Source of the DNA: DASZXJ01 sp035545895
GTDB lineage: Bacteria; Planctomycetota; Phycisphaerae; Tepidisphaerales; Tepidisphaeraceae
Length of the DNA stretch: 21,175 nucleotides
Assembly (NCBI GenBank): GCA_035545895.1
Contig: DASZXJ010000212.1
Span: forward strand, 1-21,175
Direction of reading: 5' to 3'
A model generated the notes under the pieces. It was not told the origin of the DNA, searched no databases, and saw only the letters and a list, made by a program, of their open reading frames with translations. Position 1 is the first letter of the stretch; each line of letters starts with the position of its first letter. This document shows positions 8,034-15,278 of the stretch, piece after piece. The position numbers and the translations under genes were made by a program.

Positions 8034-8959
8034 ATCTCGTGTTCCCAGCCTTTGGGCTCCAGGCGTGTTTGTTCACTATCGATGATCCAATCAATGCCTG
8101 GTTCGGCGCGGATGTCGCCGATCATAATCACTTGCGGATGATCGCAAGCCGGCGCGGTGAAGAGCAATTCGTAATCCTCGCCTTCGTGGACCGCATGATC
8201 GATCGTTCGCCAGCCGGACTTTTGAACGTCATCAATATCTTTGTGCAAAGGCAGCAGCTTCGCGTTGATTAACGCTCCAACCTTGCTTTCTTCGCAAATA
8301 TGTCCCAGATCGCGGGATAGTCCATCGCTGAGGTCGATCATCGCGGTCAGCTTGTATTTCGAAGCCAATTCGCGTGCCAAATGAACTCGTGGCTGAAAAG
8401 TCATGTGTCTTCCCGCGCTGCTGCCGCCAAGTGGGCCGGTGACGTAAATGCGATCACCCGGTTTGGCGCTGCCGCGGGTAATTGGCCTGATTCCCGCGCT
8501 GCGGCCGAGGATGCTCAGGGTCATTGCCAGCTTGCCGTCCCACGTCGCGGTGTCTCCACCGACGACCTGGCAATCGAAGATATCTCCGGCCTCTTTCATC
8601 CCGAGATACAATTCCTTGGCGTAATCCATCGAAATCCCGCGCGGAAGCGCCACCGTGGCGACCGCGGCGGCGGGCAGACATGCCATCGCGGCACAGTCCG
8701 ATAGATTGCGATTCATCACCTTCGCGCCAATCGATCGAGGCGAATGAACGCGCGAGTCGAAATGCACTGTGTCCAAAACCTGATCGACCCCGACCAGCAA
8801 GAGGTCATCCGCTTTCCATTTCAGAATCGCCAGATCGTCGCCGCTGGACAGTTGAGCCAGTTCGGATGGGCGCTGTTGCGACCGAATCCACGAGATGAAA
8901 TCAAACTCGCCGGGCATTGGCGGGATTATACCTTGCCGCTTGCGGCTGAGCGCGGTCAT
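8030..8959 (-). CDS. thiL: thiamine-monophosphate kinase
   Basis: ThiL phosphorylates thiamine monophosphate to thiamine diphosphate with ATP, the last step of coenzyme synthesis. Metal and nucleotide motifs are present in order: SSGDDLAIL, GVDQVLDTVHF, NRNLSDCAAM, VVGGDTATW, MIDLSDGLSRD and HEGEDYELLF. The reading frame opens with ATG at 8959 (309 residues), but family members usually begin close to GEF(E/D)xI. The in-frame ATG at 8917, giving MPGEFDFISW and 295 residues, is therefore an equally good start. It follows the MFS gene closely and overlaps tsaE. A TATAAT-like string between the two start candidates is noted but not called. Confidence 0.92.
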   Translation of the reverse strand: MTALSRKRQGIIPPMPGEFDFISWIRSQQRPSELAQLSSGDDLAILKWKADDLLLVGVDQVLDTVHFDSRVHSPRSIGAKVMNRNLSDCAAMACLPAAAVATVALPRGISMDYAKELYLGMKEAGDIFDCQVVGGDTATWDGKLAMTLSILGRSAGIRPITRGSAKPGDRIYVTGPLGGSSAGRHMTFQPRVHLARELASKYKLTAMIDLSDGLSRDLGHICEESKVGALINAKLLPLHKDIDDVQKSGWRTIDHAVHEGEDYELLFTAPACDHPQVIMIGDIRAEPGIDWIIDSEQTRLEPKGWEHEI

Positions 8960-8971
8960 GAATGATCGGCG

Positions 8972-10201
8972 TTAAACCTTATTATGTCGCCGTCGCAGCT
9001 TCAGGCTGGCCATGCTGGCGAGCAGAATGCTCAATCCAATCAGTGCAGCAATGCTCAAGACCGCAGCGCGCTGGCTGCCGGGGTATTTCCACTGGGTGAT
9101 GGCTCCGGCTGTTGGACCGAGCATCATCCCCAGGCCGATCAGCGCTTCGTGATACCCGCCGTGTTCGGTGCTGCCCTGGCTGAGGACCATTCCAAAATAG
9201 AGGCTGGCCGCGTAGATCAAACCGGTGGTAACTCCGAAAACAACCTGCCCGAGGATCATGAACGCGAGGTCCATCTTTTCGCTGCTGGCAATGCCAAACA
9301 ATTCGCCCGGCCGAATTGTGATGATGAACAGTGAAACCAGCAGCATCGCAGCCGCTGTAAGTAGCAATCGTGGGCGCGTATGCCAGAACGCGGTTGCGCC
9401 CAGCACGATGAAGCTGGCCCATCTCACCACCAGCCACACGCTGCTGATCAACGTTTGCATCGCAGGACGCAGCGGATGAATCACCGGCAACGATGGCAGC
9501 ATCGCCGCCAGCGAATAAATCATCAGATACATCGCGGGCACGGAAATCCGTGAAAGCCACAAAGCCAGGACGCGCTGCCGGGCGAGCGTGGGCTCTGGTT
9601 GGTGAGCGACTGGTGCATGTGCGATTTCATCCGGTGGTTCGATCTGCCTCAGCAGAACCATGAACGCTGACGCCACGGAACAGATGGCAGGAATCAGAAA
9701 TTCCCCATTGGGCCACTTCTCGATGATATATCCGTTGATCGCGATGATGAGTGCCCCGACCGCAGCCCAGACAATGTTGTACAGCGCGAGCCTGCGCGAC
9801 AGCAGATGAGGATCATTTTCGCCTGCCGAGACCAGGTGCTCGACAATTGGCCAGGTTGTTGAACTGGCCAAGGCAAAAATCAGCACGGCTACGGTGCAGG
9901 TGACTGGCGAAGGAATTATCCCGGCCACGAGCGTGATCGTGCCCATGATGAGGTAGGCGGCGGCCAAGGGTTTTCGCTGGCCAAATCGTTTGGTCAGTGG
10001 ATGAGCAGCCAATGCACCCGCGATATAAAAGACGCCCAGAAAAGCCGAAAGGGTGAAATTCCGTCCCAGTCCCCAACCAAAACGGTCCTGCATGAAAAAG
10101 AAAACGCCGATGGTCAGCAGGTTGGCTGCGGCGGAAATCAGGGCTTCGATGGTGTGAACCAGCGCCAGTCTTTTGCGCTCGGCGTCCCTGCCGTGCGTCA
10201 T
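8972..10201 (-). CDS. MFS-type transporter
   Basis: This 409-residue protein is hydrophobic throughout and consistent with the 12-helix major facilitator fold. The first pair of helices is joined by a loop with HPLTKRFGQRKPLAAA (about 67-82), which resembles the conserved MFS motif between helices 2 and 3. A polar central loop (about 195-210, DEIAHAPVAHQPEP) separates the two halves. The C-terminus is basic. Its ATG overlaps the ftsY stop (ATGA), so it is translationally coupled to ftsY. Substrate is unknown; its place between ftsY and thiL does not settle it. Confidence 0.75.
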   Translation of the reverse strand: MTHGRDAERKRLALVHTIEALISAAANLLTIGVFFFMQDRFGWGLGRNFTLSAFLGVFYIAGALAAHPLTKRFGQRKPLAAAYLIMGTITLVAGIIPSPVTCTVAVLIFALASSTTWPIVEHLVSAGENDPHLLSRRLALYNIVWAAVGALIIAINGYIIEKWPNGEFLIPAICSVASAFMVLLRQIEPPDEIAHAPVAHQPEPTLARQRVLALWLSRISVPAMYLMIYSLAAMLPSLPVIHPLRPAMQTLISSVWLVVRWASFIVLGATAFWHTRPRLLLTAAAMLLVSLFIITIRPGELFGIASSEKMDLAFMILGQVVFGVTTGLIYAASLYFGMVLSQGSTEHGGYHEALIGLGMMLGPTAGAITQWKYPGSQRAAVLSIAALIGLSILLASMASLKLRRRHNKV

Positions 10202-11139
10202 GCCGCCACCTTTTCTCCAAATAGCGCATCGACAAATCGCTTTGAATCAAAACTTTCGATATCCTGCGGCGTTTCGCCCAGCCCCACGAATTTAACGGGA
10301 ATGTTAAGCTGATCCTTGATCGCCAGCACCGCGCCGCCCTTGGCGGTGCCATCGAGCTTGGCGAGCATGATGCCGGTGACTTTGATCGCCTGTCCGAAAT
10401 TCTTGGCCTGCAGGATCGCGTTTTGGCCGGCGGTGGCGTCAAGCACCAGCATCACTTCGTGCGGCGCGCCCTCAATTCGCTTGGCGACAACATCGCGGAT
10501 CTTCGTCAGCTCGCGCATGAGATGATCCTGCGTATGCAATCGCCCGGCCGTATCAACAATCAGCACATCGGCATTTCGCGCTTTGGCGGCCTCGCAGGCG
10601 TCATAAGCAACGGCTGCGGGGTCGGAGCCCATCTTGTGTTTGACGATTTCAACACCGATACGCTCGGCCCAGATGGTGAGTTGATCGACCGCGGCCGCGC
10701 GAAAAGTGTCGCTGGCGCAGACAATCACATTTTTCTTCATCTGTTCCTTGAGCAGCCATGCCAGCTTGGCAATGCTCGTCGTCTTGCCTGCGCCATTGAC
10801 GCCGGCCACTAAAATAACGGTCGGGCCAGCCGGGGCGAACTGCAGTTCGACATCCTGCGGGGGAAACATCGCCAAAAGCTGTTCGCGCACGACGCGTTCG
10901 GCATCTTCGGCGTTTTTGATTCTTCCCAGCCGCCAGCGGTCGCGCACTTCACCGACCAGTCGAGTGACGTTGTTCACGCCCATGTCCGCTTGGATGAATT
11001 TCTCTTCCATTTCGGCAAGAAATGAATCATCGATCTGCCGGCCGGGCACAAAGAGCGTGCGAACGTCGGTATTGAGCACCTCTGCCGTCTTGCGGAGAGC
11101 CCCTTTGAGCTTGTCGAGGGTTTTGGAAAAAAAACGCAT
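10198..11139 (-). CDS. ftsY: signal recognition particle receptor FtsY
   Basis: FtsY is the membrane-associated SRP receptor GTPase that delivers ribosomes making membrane proteins to the Sec translocon. The NG domain is complete: P-loop GVNGAGKTT (113-121), SDTFRAAAVDQL (143-154), DTAGR, and the guanine-specificity and closing motifs KLDGTAKGG and FVGLGE. The start is placed at ATG 11139 (MRFFSKTLDKLKG, 313 residues). The open frame extends 10 codons upstream to a TTG but with non-typical residues. The acidic A domain seen in proteobacterial FtsY is absent, as in many other phyla. It sits downstream of nusB and overlaps the MFS gene. Confidence 0.95.
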   Translation of the reverse strand: MRFFSKTLDKLKGALRKTAEVLNTDVRTLFVPGRQIDDSFLAEMEEKFIQADMGVNNVTRLVGEVRDRWRLGRIKNAEDAERVVREQLLAMFPPQDVELQFAPAGPTVILVAGVNGAGKTTSIAKLAWLLKEQMKKNVIVCASDTFRAAAVDQLTIWAERIGVEIVKHKMGSDPAAVAYDACEAAKARNADVLIVDTAGRLHTQDHLMRELTKIRDVVAKRIEGAPHEVMLVLDATAGQNAILQAKNFGQAIKVTGIMLAKLDGTAKGGAVLAIKDQLNIPVKFVGLGETPQDIESFDSKRFVDALFGEKVAA

Positions 11140-11193
11140 GGATCGAAAGCACCAGCAATCAGACTGCAATGACCAATGACGAGGCGAACCCGG

Positions 11194-11610
11194 TCATTGT
11201 GGTTTCTCCTTGAGGTGTTCTCTCAATACCGTATCTAGCACTCCATTGACGAATGACGGGCTGTTTTCGGTGGAATAAGCCTTGGCCAGTTCAATGGCTT
11301 CGTCGATGACGACTTTTGGTGGTGTGTCGTGATGAGTCAGTTCCCATACCGCCAGTCGCAGGATGGCGCGATCGACGCCCGGCTGGCGTCGCGGAGGCCA
11401 TTGCGGAGCGAGGCGTTCAATCCATTGGTCGGCGGGCTCGTGGTTCTTCCACGCACCCTCCGCCATTTCGATGGAAGCTTGCTGAAGATGCACATCATCG
11501 GTCGCATCCTGAACGATCTGCTGAGTCATCTGAGTATCCGCGCTTCCATGCGCGTCCCAGGCAAAGAGCAACTGCAACGCCAGTTCACGGGCTTTACGCT
11601 TGGAAGACAT
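11194..11610 (-). CDS. nusB: transcription antitermination factor NusB
   Basis: NusB binds boxA RNA with NusE (ribosomal protein S10) and supports rRNA antitermination. The protein opens with KRKARELALQLLFAWD and ends with the signature block VDRAILRLAVWEL, PPKVVIDEAIELAKAYSTE and SPSFVNGVLDTV, giving 138 residues from ATG at 11610. The frame continues 12 codons to a TTG, but ATG fits the family better. It lies directly left of the island and should belong with ribH upstream, an arrangement common in bacteria. Confidence 0.95.
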   Translation of the reverse strand: MSSKRKARELALQLLFAWDAHGSADTQMTQQIVQDATDDVHLQQASIEMAEGAWKNHEPADQWIERLAPQWPPRRQPGVDRAILRLAVWELTHHDTPPKVVIDEAIELAKAYSTENSPSFVNGVLDTVLREHLKEKPQ

Positions 11611-11652
11611 CAGGATTGAGTATATGTAAGCCGGAGATTGCGGCAATGAGGC

Positions 11653-11665
11653 GAATTGCCGGTGG
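11653..11665. repeat. GAATTGCCGGTGG copy, left island flank
   Basis: The 13-mer GAATTGCCGGTGG is identical and in the same orientation to 13747-13759 on the other side of the island. It partly overlaps a 7-bp perfect hairpin stem (CGGCAAT, 11641-11647, with ATTGCCG, 11655-11661). The motif is nearly palindromic, so it may belong to an inverted end structure rather than a target duplication. Confidence 0.8.
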
Positions 11666-11667
11666 GC

Positions 11668-11679
11668 GGGTCAGTTTGA
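11668..11679 (+). repeat. left inverted repeat of the island
   Basis: GGGTCAGTTTGA, the perfect inverted partner of 13729-13740. Imperfect similarity continues inward to about 11704. Confidence 0.8.
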
Positions 11680-11680
11680 T

Positions 11681-11755
11681 TTATCTGGCAGCAAATCGCT
11701 CTTTCGCGTGCTCACGGAGAATTCTCAAATCTTCAGTGATATAATGGCTCAGCAC
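11681..11755 (-). pseudogene. short orphan frame next to the left island end
   Basis: From GTG at 11755, preceded by GAGGAG, the minus strand encodes 24 residues ending LRILREHAKERFAAR, with the stop two bases inside the left inverted repeat. The amino-acid makeup looks coding-like but no family was recognised. It could be the C-terminal stub of a lost transposase, since IS transposase genes often end near a terminal repeat, or it may be chance. Confidence 0.2.
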
Positions 11756-11898
11756 CTTAATCTCCTCTTGCTCTCCCTTTTAGAGATGCTGGAGCCATTG
11801 GCGCGAATCATTATCTCTGCAATACCGGGCGTCGGAAATGATTCTTGGGGCGGTGTCCGCCAAAGCGCTAAATGAAACGGTTCTCTCATGCTCGCATT

Positions 11899-12028
11899 CT
11901 ATCTAAGTAAAGCCGCCAATTTCTCAATTTTCCAAACATGATCGGTTAACCCCGCTTCCATCGCTGGTGTTGCTTGCCAAGGTCTGGTGAACGCGGCAAA
12001 AATTATAGTGCATAAAGTGGCGTGGATC
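11899..12028 (-). pseudogene. decayed IS1-like transposase, C-terminal remnant with frameshift
   Basis: One minus-strand frame encodes DPRHFMHYNFCRVHQTL. Slightly downstream the next frame continues TPAMEAGLTDHVWKIEKLAALL up to a stop at 11901-11899. Together these match the end of IS1-like DDE transposases, with the pattern HYNFxRxHxTL, TPAMxAG and DHVW. A single frameshift falls near 11965-11975. Nothing recognisable as the catalytic part lies upstream, so this is a dead fragment. The rest of 11756-12227 holds no gene I can support. Confidence 0.7.
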
Positions 12029-12227
12029 GAGCAACCTTCCACGAAAGCGAATATCACGCGAACCCCGGTCAGCAATACCAAACCTGTTCCTACTGACCAA
12101 TATGCTTGATCGATCAAGCAATATCAAGTTTGATTTATGATTTCGGTTTGATGCGACCGATCTTCCTCTCTTAAAGCGCAGCCGATGCTAGACTTAGCGC
12201 AAATACAGCGTATACAGGCATTTACGC

Positions 12228-12256
12228 TTGACCATGCAATTATTGCATGATATAAT
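12228..12256 (+). promoter_or_regulatory. sigma70-type promoter of vapBC45
   Basis: TTGACC (12228-12233) and a perfect TATAAT (12251-12256) are separated by exactly 17 bases. Transcription should start near 12263, some 17 bases before the TTG start of the antitoxin gene, leaving a very short leader. Confidence 0.75.
12234..12248. promoter_or_regulatory. palindromic operator in the vapBC45 promoter spacer
   Basis: ATGCAAT-T-ATTGCAT is a perfect 7+1+7 inverted repeat filling the spacer between -35 and -10. A repressor bound here would exclude RNA polymerase. Autorepression by antitoxin or toxin-antitoxin complex is usual for such loci, and the antitoxin has an N-terminal helix-turn-helix. The protein-site pairing is inferred. 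Confidence 0.6.
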
Positions 12257-12279
12257 ACGGTATCTGTTAGGTAATAAAA

Positions 12280-12969
12280 TTGACAATTGCAACAGACAAC
12301 AACATCCTTGCTGATGGTCTTTATACTGTAGACCAAGCGGCACATTTGGCGCGGCTATCTCCGCGTTCATTGCGAAGGTGGCTTGATGGAGAAGGCGAAA
12401 AAGAGGCCGCTGTTGATCGAAGATTTCCTTCCAACGAATTAAATGCTCTAAGTTTTGTAGACTTGGTGCAAGCTCTAGCAATTCGTTCAATTCGCAATGC
12501 TGGAACACTGAGCCTGCAAAAAATTCGACTTGCTATTCAGGAAGCCAATAAGTTTGGAATTACCTACCCGTTTGCGAGGCAGCACACTACGTTTCTATTC
12601 AGAGACGATATTGTAATTGATGTTGCCGGACAACTCATTCAGATCACCGGACAATATAGGCGGCAACAATTGATTAGACCAGTTGTTGAGCTATATCTTA
12701 AGGATTTGACTTTTGACCCGGAATCCGGGTTAGCAAGCGAATGGGTGCCATTGCGTGACGCAAAGGACGATAGAAGAATCGTTATCAAGCCTACATTGCA
12801 ATATGGTGCGCCAGTTGTAATGAACTGTGGATACACTGTTAACTCGCTTGTTACAGCAGTAGATAGCGAAGGATCGCCCAAGGCCGCAGCCGATATGTAT
12901 GATGTACCAGAAGATGATGTCATCTTCGCGCTTAGGTATGAAGACATGTTGGCTGGAACGGCTGCATGA
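12280..12969 (+). CDS. vapB: VapB45-type antitoxin (HTH plus DUF433)
   Basis: The 229-residue protein begins with a MerR-like helix-turn-helix (about 14-37, LYTVDQAAHLARLSPRSLRRW). It ends with a DUF433 domain (about 163-225, RIVIKPTLQYGAPVVMNCGY, then SPKAAADMYDVPEDDVIFALRYE). This size and layout match VapB45 of Mycobacterium tuberculosis, which neutralises a PIN-like RNase. Here it would bind both the toxin and the palindrome in its own promoter. The start is TTG at 12280, set by the promoter and by AGG upstream; no earlier in-frame start follows the promoter. The stop overlaps the toxin start (ATGA). Base composition is lower in GC than the surrounding genes, which suggests transfer. Confidence 0.85.
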   Translation: MTIATDNNILADGLYTVDQAAHLARLSPRSLRRWLDGEGEKEAAVDRRFPSNELNALSFVDLVQALAIRSIRNAGTLSLQKIRLAIQEANKFGITYPFARQHTTFLFRDDIVIDVAGQLIQITGQYRRQQLIRPVVELYLKDLTFDPESGLASEWVPLRDAKDDRRIVIKPTLQYGAPVVMNCGYTVNSLVTAVDSEGSPKAAADMYDVPEDDVIFALRYEDMLAGTAA

Positions 12970-13571
12970 AATTGATGATTGATGAGTGCATGGGGGCAAA
13001 GGCGTCCCGTCTCGTCGCGGGATTGCTTGGGCTTCATAAACCAGAACCTATCGAAGCCCATTTTTTAACAGATTATATTGGAAGTTCGGGAACTTTTGAT
13101 TGCGATTGGTCCGCACGGCTAGCTCAAGAAGGGAACTGGTGCGTGATTTCCTGCGATTACAAAAAACCAACAGGACAAAAAGCAAAATCAAAAGGACCGC
13201 CGCTCCATTTGATTCTTCCCAATCGAAAGATCATCGGGTTTTTTCTCGCGGGGAAAATGGCTCAGCTATCAGGATTTGAAAAAGCCAGAGCCACAATTTG
13301 CGTTTTTCCTGAGCTTTGGAATCTTGCCAATAATGCGGCTCCGGGGTCCAGATTCAAGATTTTGCCAAATGGAAATGGCTATAAGTTAAGTCCGTGGCCA
13401 TTAAAAGCTGGATTGCCTAGCTCTCTCCCTGACGTTGCGCCGCCCCCCAGCGTTTTGCAGCCGCCTTCTTCGCTATTTCCTGCCGACGTTTTGCAGAAAG
13501 CTTTGCTGCCCGCGCAGGTCCGCCCTTCGCGCCGCCGAGCTTCCCAAGAGCCACCGCAGCAGGATTCTTAG
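12966..13571 (+). CDS. vapC: VapC45-type PIN-like toxin with unusual C-terminal tail
   Basis: This is a presumed magnesium-dependent RNase. The N-terminus MKLMIDECMG supplies the first PIN acidic residue (D6), with further candidates D36, D45, D47 and D64 (ISCDYKK). About 150 residues correspond to the PIN-like domain; VapC45 of M. tuberculosis is about 138. The last 50 residues are a proline- and serine-rich tail (PSSLPDVAPPP, QPPSSLFP) read entirely antisense to the KGG-type gene, and so are probably not a functional domain. It is translationally coupled to the antitoxin. Whether the tail affects activity is unknown. Confidence 0.75.
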   Translation: MKLMIDECMGAKASRLVAGLLGLHKPEPIEAHFLTDYIGSSGTFDCDWSARLAQEGNWCVISCDYKKPTGQKAKSKGPPLHLILPNRKIIGFFLAGKMAQLSGFEKARATICVFPELWNLANNAAPGSRFKILPNGNGYKLSPWPLKAGLPSSLPDVAPPPSVLQPPSSLFPADVLQKALLPAQVRPSRRRASQEPPQQDS

Positions 13572-13671
13572 ACCCGATCTGCGGTTCTGGCGGTGCATTC
13601 CCGGTGGCCATATCTACGATCATCTTGGCAAGCTGGTTGCCGTCGCGGGGCATCTTTGAGCGCTTAAGCAT
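13417..13671 (-). CDS. small basic KGG-type hypothetical protein
   Basis: About 84 residues from ATG 13671, or 78 from ATG 13653. The protein has the conserved layout NQLAKMIVDMATG, then NPAAVALGKLGGAKGGPARAAKLSAKRR, given here as positions about 49-76, then IAKKAAAKRW. It is lysine- and alanine-rich at the end. This is a widespread small family of unknown function, seen from memory in many bacterial accessory regions; nucleic-acid binding is plausible but unproven. It converges on vapC and overlaps its 3' end by 155 bases. The conserved pattern makes this frame real and the opposing tail suspect. Confidence 0.65.
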   Translation of the reverse strand: MLKRSKMPRDGNQLAKMIVDMATGNAPPEPQIGSKNPAAVALGKLGGAKGGPARAAKLSAKRRQEIAKKAAAKRWGAAQRQGES

Positions 13672-13728
13672 GAACCGACTCTTACACACTGGTGAGTAAC
13701 CGTCAAGCAAATAGCGATTTTCCAGGAT

Positions 13729-13740
13729 TCAAACTGACCC
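13729..13740 (-). repeat. right inverted repeat of the island
   Basis: TCAAACTGACCC, reverse complement of the left end at 11668-11679. Confidence 0.8.
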
Positions 13741-13746
13741 ATTACC

Positions 13747-13759
13747 GAATTGCCGGTGG
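13747..13759. repeat. GAATTGCCGGTGG copy, right island flank
   Basis: Identical 13-mer to 11653-11665, six bases outside the right inverted repeat and 14 bases before the glycosyltransferase stop codon. Confidence 0.8.
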
Positions 13760-13773
13760 CGATTTCCGGGCAA

Positions 13774-15270
13774 CTATCGCGGTTGATCGAGCCGGCTGCC
13801 CTTGCGAACGTAAAATTCGAGCGGAAAACGAGCACCCAATTCGGGCGCCGGCCGGTAAAGTTCGGCGATGACTTTCGCGATCGGATGCTCCGCCGTCACC
13901 AGATCGCTTGGCCAATCGACGATCAGGTCGGGCGGATCGCGCCGCAACTGCTCGGCCGTGTGTTCCGCCAGCCAGGGCGCGATTGGCCCCTGCAACGTAT
14001 GTCCCTTGAACATCGCCGCTGCCGCCGGGGGACGATGTATGATCCAGTACATCCAGGTTTCATAAGCCCAAATGTAAACTTTTTCGTTCGGTAACAGCAG
14101 GGAATCAATCAGTTTGGCGTCTTCATAGCAGGTCAAGAAATCGGCTGTATATCTTTGGCGAATCCATTGTTCGGTATCCAATCCATACCAATGAATTTGC
14201 CCAGCGATCATCACCCCCGCCATGGCAAAGCCCAATGCCGGGCGCAGCCAGCGCCGCGTCGGCGCAAGCTCACCCAGGCGCAACAGCCCCCACCCGCCTG
14301 CCACCGCGAGCACGGGCAGCCAGAACTGATAATAATGTCCCCAGAATTTCCCCGGCATGGCGATGGCGATCTGCGTGCCGATTGCCATCAGAATGAGTAA
14401 AACGGCGGGTCGTGAAGGGCGTTTCCACGGGCCCAGCAACGGCGCAAGCAGCCCGGCGGCGAGAAGCGGCGCCAGCGAACGTAAATGCGGGGGAAGCAGG
14501 TTCGCCGGCACGAACGATTCCAGAATATGGGCTGCCGGATTGCCGCCGTAGTAGCGGGCATAGGTGTAGTTCGTTGCGACAAATATCGCGCTGCGGCCGG
14601 TCAGGGCGAAATAGCCGAACGTGATTCCCCACGCGGCAGCGCCGATTACACCCATGATGATCGCCTGCATCAGCGCGACTCGCCGCTGCGATTTTTGCAC
14701 GGTCAGAATATGCCCCAGAGCAAGAAGCGCCGCCGGCGCGACCACGACGGTTTTATAAAGAGAGGCCAGCCCAATGAGCACGCCCGCGATAATGGTCATC
14801 AGCCAGCTATGGCGGGGACGGTTTGCCCGCATGAGTATTGCCAGCGCGCCGATCATCAGGGCATTGATGAAGACTTCGGTATTGGGCAGGTTTGCGTCGA
14901 TGGCGACGTTGAACGCCGCCGCACTCCAGAGTGTTGCCGCCCACAGGCCCGCGATGGGCCCCTTCGTCGAAGCCGCACAATAAACGCCGAGCATGATGAT
15001 TGTTGCAGTCAGGACACTCAGAAAATAGATCTGGCCGGGTCCATATCCGCTGACATGCTCCGCCAGTGCGTAGGTCGCGAAAATCGCGGGCGGTTTCATA
15101 TCCCAGATATCCTGGTAGAGATGCGCACCCTGATTGATTTCGTGGCCGATCACGGCGTACATTCCGATGTCCCACTCGGCGGGCGCTTGATACGTCGCCA
15201 GCCGCTGTAGCGCCATAAAAATCGTCAAGCCGATCAGAATCGTCGCGATGAATCTGGAAGAGATGGCCAT
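13774..15270 (-). CDS. GT39-type (PMT_2) integral membrane glycosyltransferase
   Basis: The 498-residue protein has an N-terminal membrane helix followed by the first periplasmic loop EWDIGMYAVIGHEINQG (32-48) with LYQDIWDMKPP (51-61). This is the acidic signature of the PMT/ArnT-like GT-C fold, with D34 as candidate catalytic residue. About ten hydrophobic segments follow, and then a soluble C-terminal region with PPDLIVDWPSD. Such enzymes move a sugar from a polyprenyl phosphate donor to a lipid, glycan or protein outside the cytoplasmic membrane. Acceptor is unknown. It begins 8 bases after ribH and probably shares its transcript; the island begins just beyond its 3' end. Confidence 0.8.
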   Translation of the reverse strand: MAISSRFIATILIGLTIFMALQRLATYQAPAEWDIGMYAVIGHEINQGAHLYQDIWDMKPPAIFATYALAEHVSGYGPGQIYFLSVLTATIIMLGVYCAASTKGPIAGLWAATLWSAAAFNVAIDANLPNTEVFINALMIGALAILMRANRPRHSWLMTIIAGVLIGLASLYKTVVVAPAALLALGHILTVQKSQRRVALMQAIIMGVIGAAAWGITFGYFALTGRSAIFVATNYTYARYYGGNPAAHILESFVPANLLPPHLRSLAPLLAAGLLAPLLGPWKRPSRPAVLLILMAIGTQIAIAMPGKFWGHYYQFWLPVLAVAGGWGLLRLGELAPTRRWLRPALGFAMAGVMIAGQIHWYGLDTEQWIRQRYTADFLTCYEDAKLIDSLLLPNEKVYIWAYETWMYWIIHRPPAAAAMFKGHTLQGPIAPWLAEHTAEQLRRDPPDLIVDWPSDLVTAEHPIAKVIAELYRPAPELGARFPLEFYVRKGSRLDQPR

Positions 15271-15278
15271 CGATGGGC

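Larger units (their letters stand above)
11668..13740. mobile_element. accessory island bounded by inverted repeats (transposon-like), carrying vapBC45
   Basis: About 2.07 kb of visibly AT-richer DNA separates the glycosyltransferase gene from nusB. The left end begins GGGTCAGTTTGA and the right end finishes TCAAACTGACCC, its perfect reverse complement. A second pair lies inside: AAATCGCTCTTT (11693-11704) against AAATAGCGATTT (13709-13720), which agree at 11 of 12 positions when inverted. Contents are a short orphan frame, a decayed transposase, the toxin-antitoxin pair and a KGG-type gene. No intact transposase is present, so if mobile it needs help in trans. Alternatively two copies of one dispersed repeat face each other by chance. 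Confidence 0.55.

Noticed and set aside
8918..8935. TATAAT-like string as a thiL promoter
   Set aside because: No -35 at proper spacing was found, and the string lies between two possible thiL starts in a tightly packed series.
12124..12508. Minus-strand open frames across the vapB start
   Set aside because: They run antisense across the promoter and the HTH coding region with no recognisable protein.
11653..13759. Reading the 13-bp direct copies as a simple target-site duplication
   Set aside because: They are offset by 2 bases on the left and 6 on the right from the inverted repeats, and the motif is nearly palindromic, so they may belong to the end structure.
14485..15210. 241-codon plus-strand open frame
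   Set aside because: It is antisense to the GT39 gene and rich in Arg, His and Asp, typical of high-GC shadow frames.
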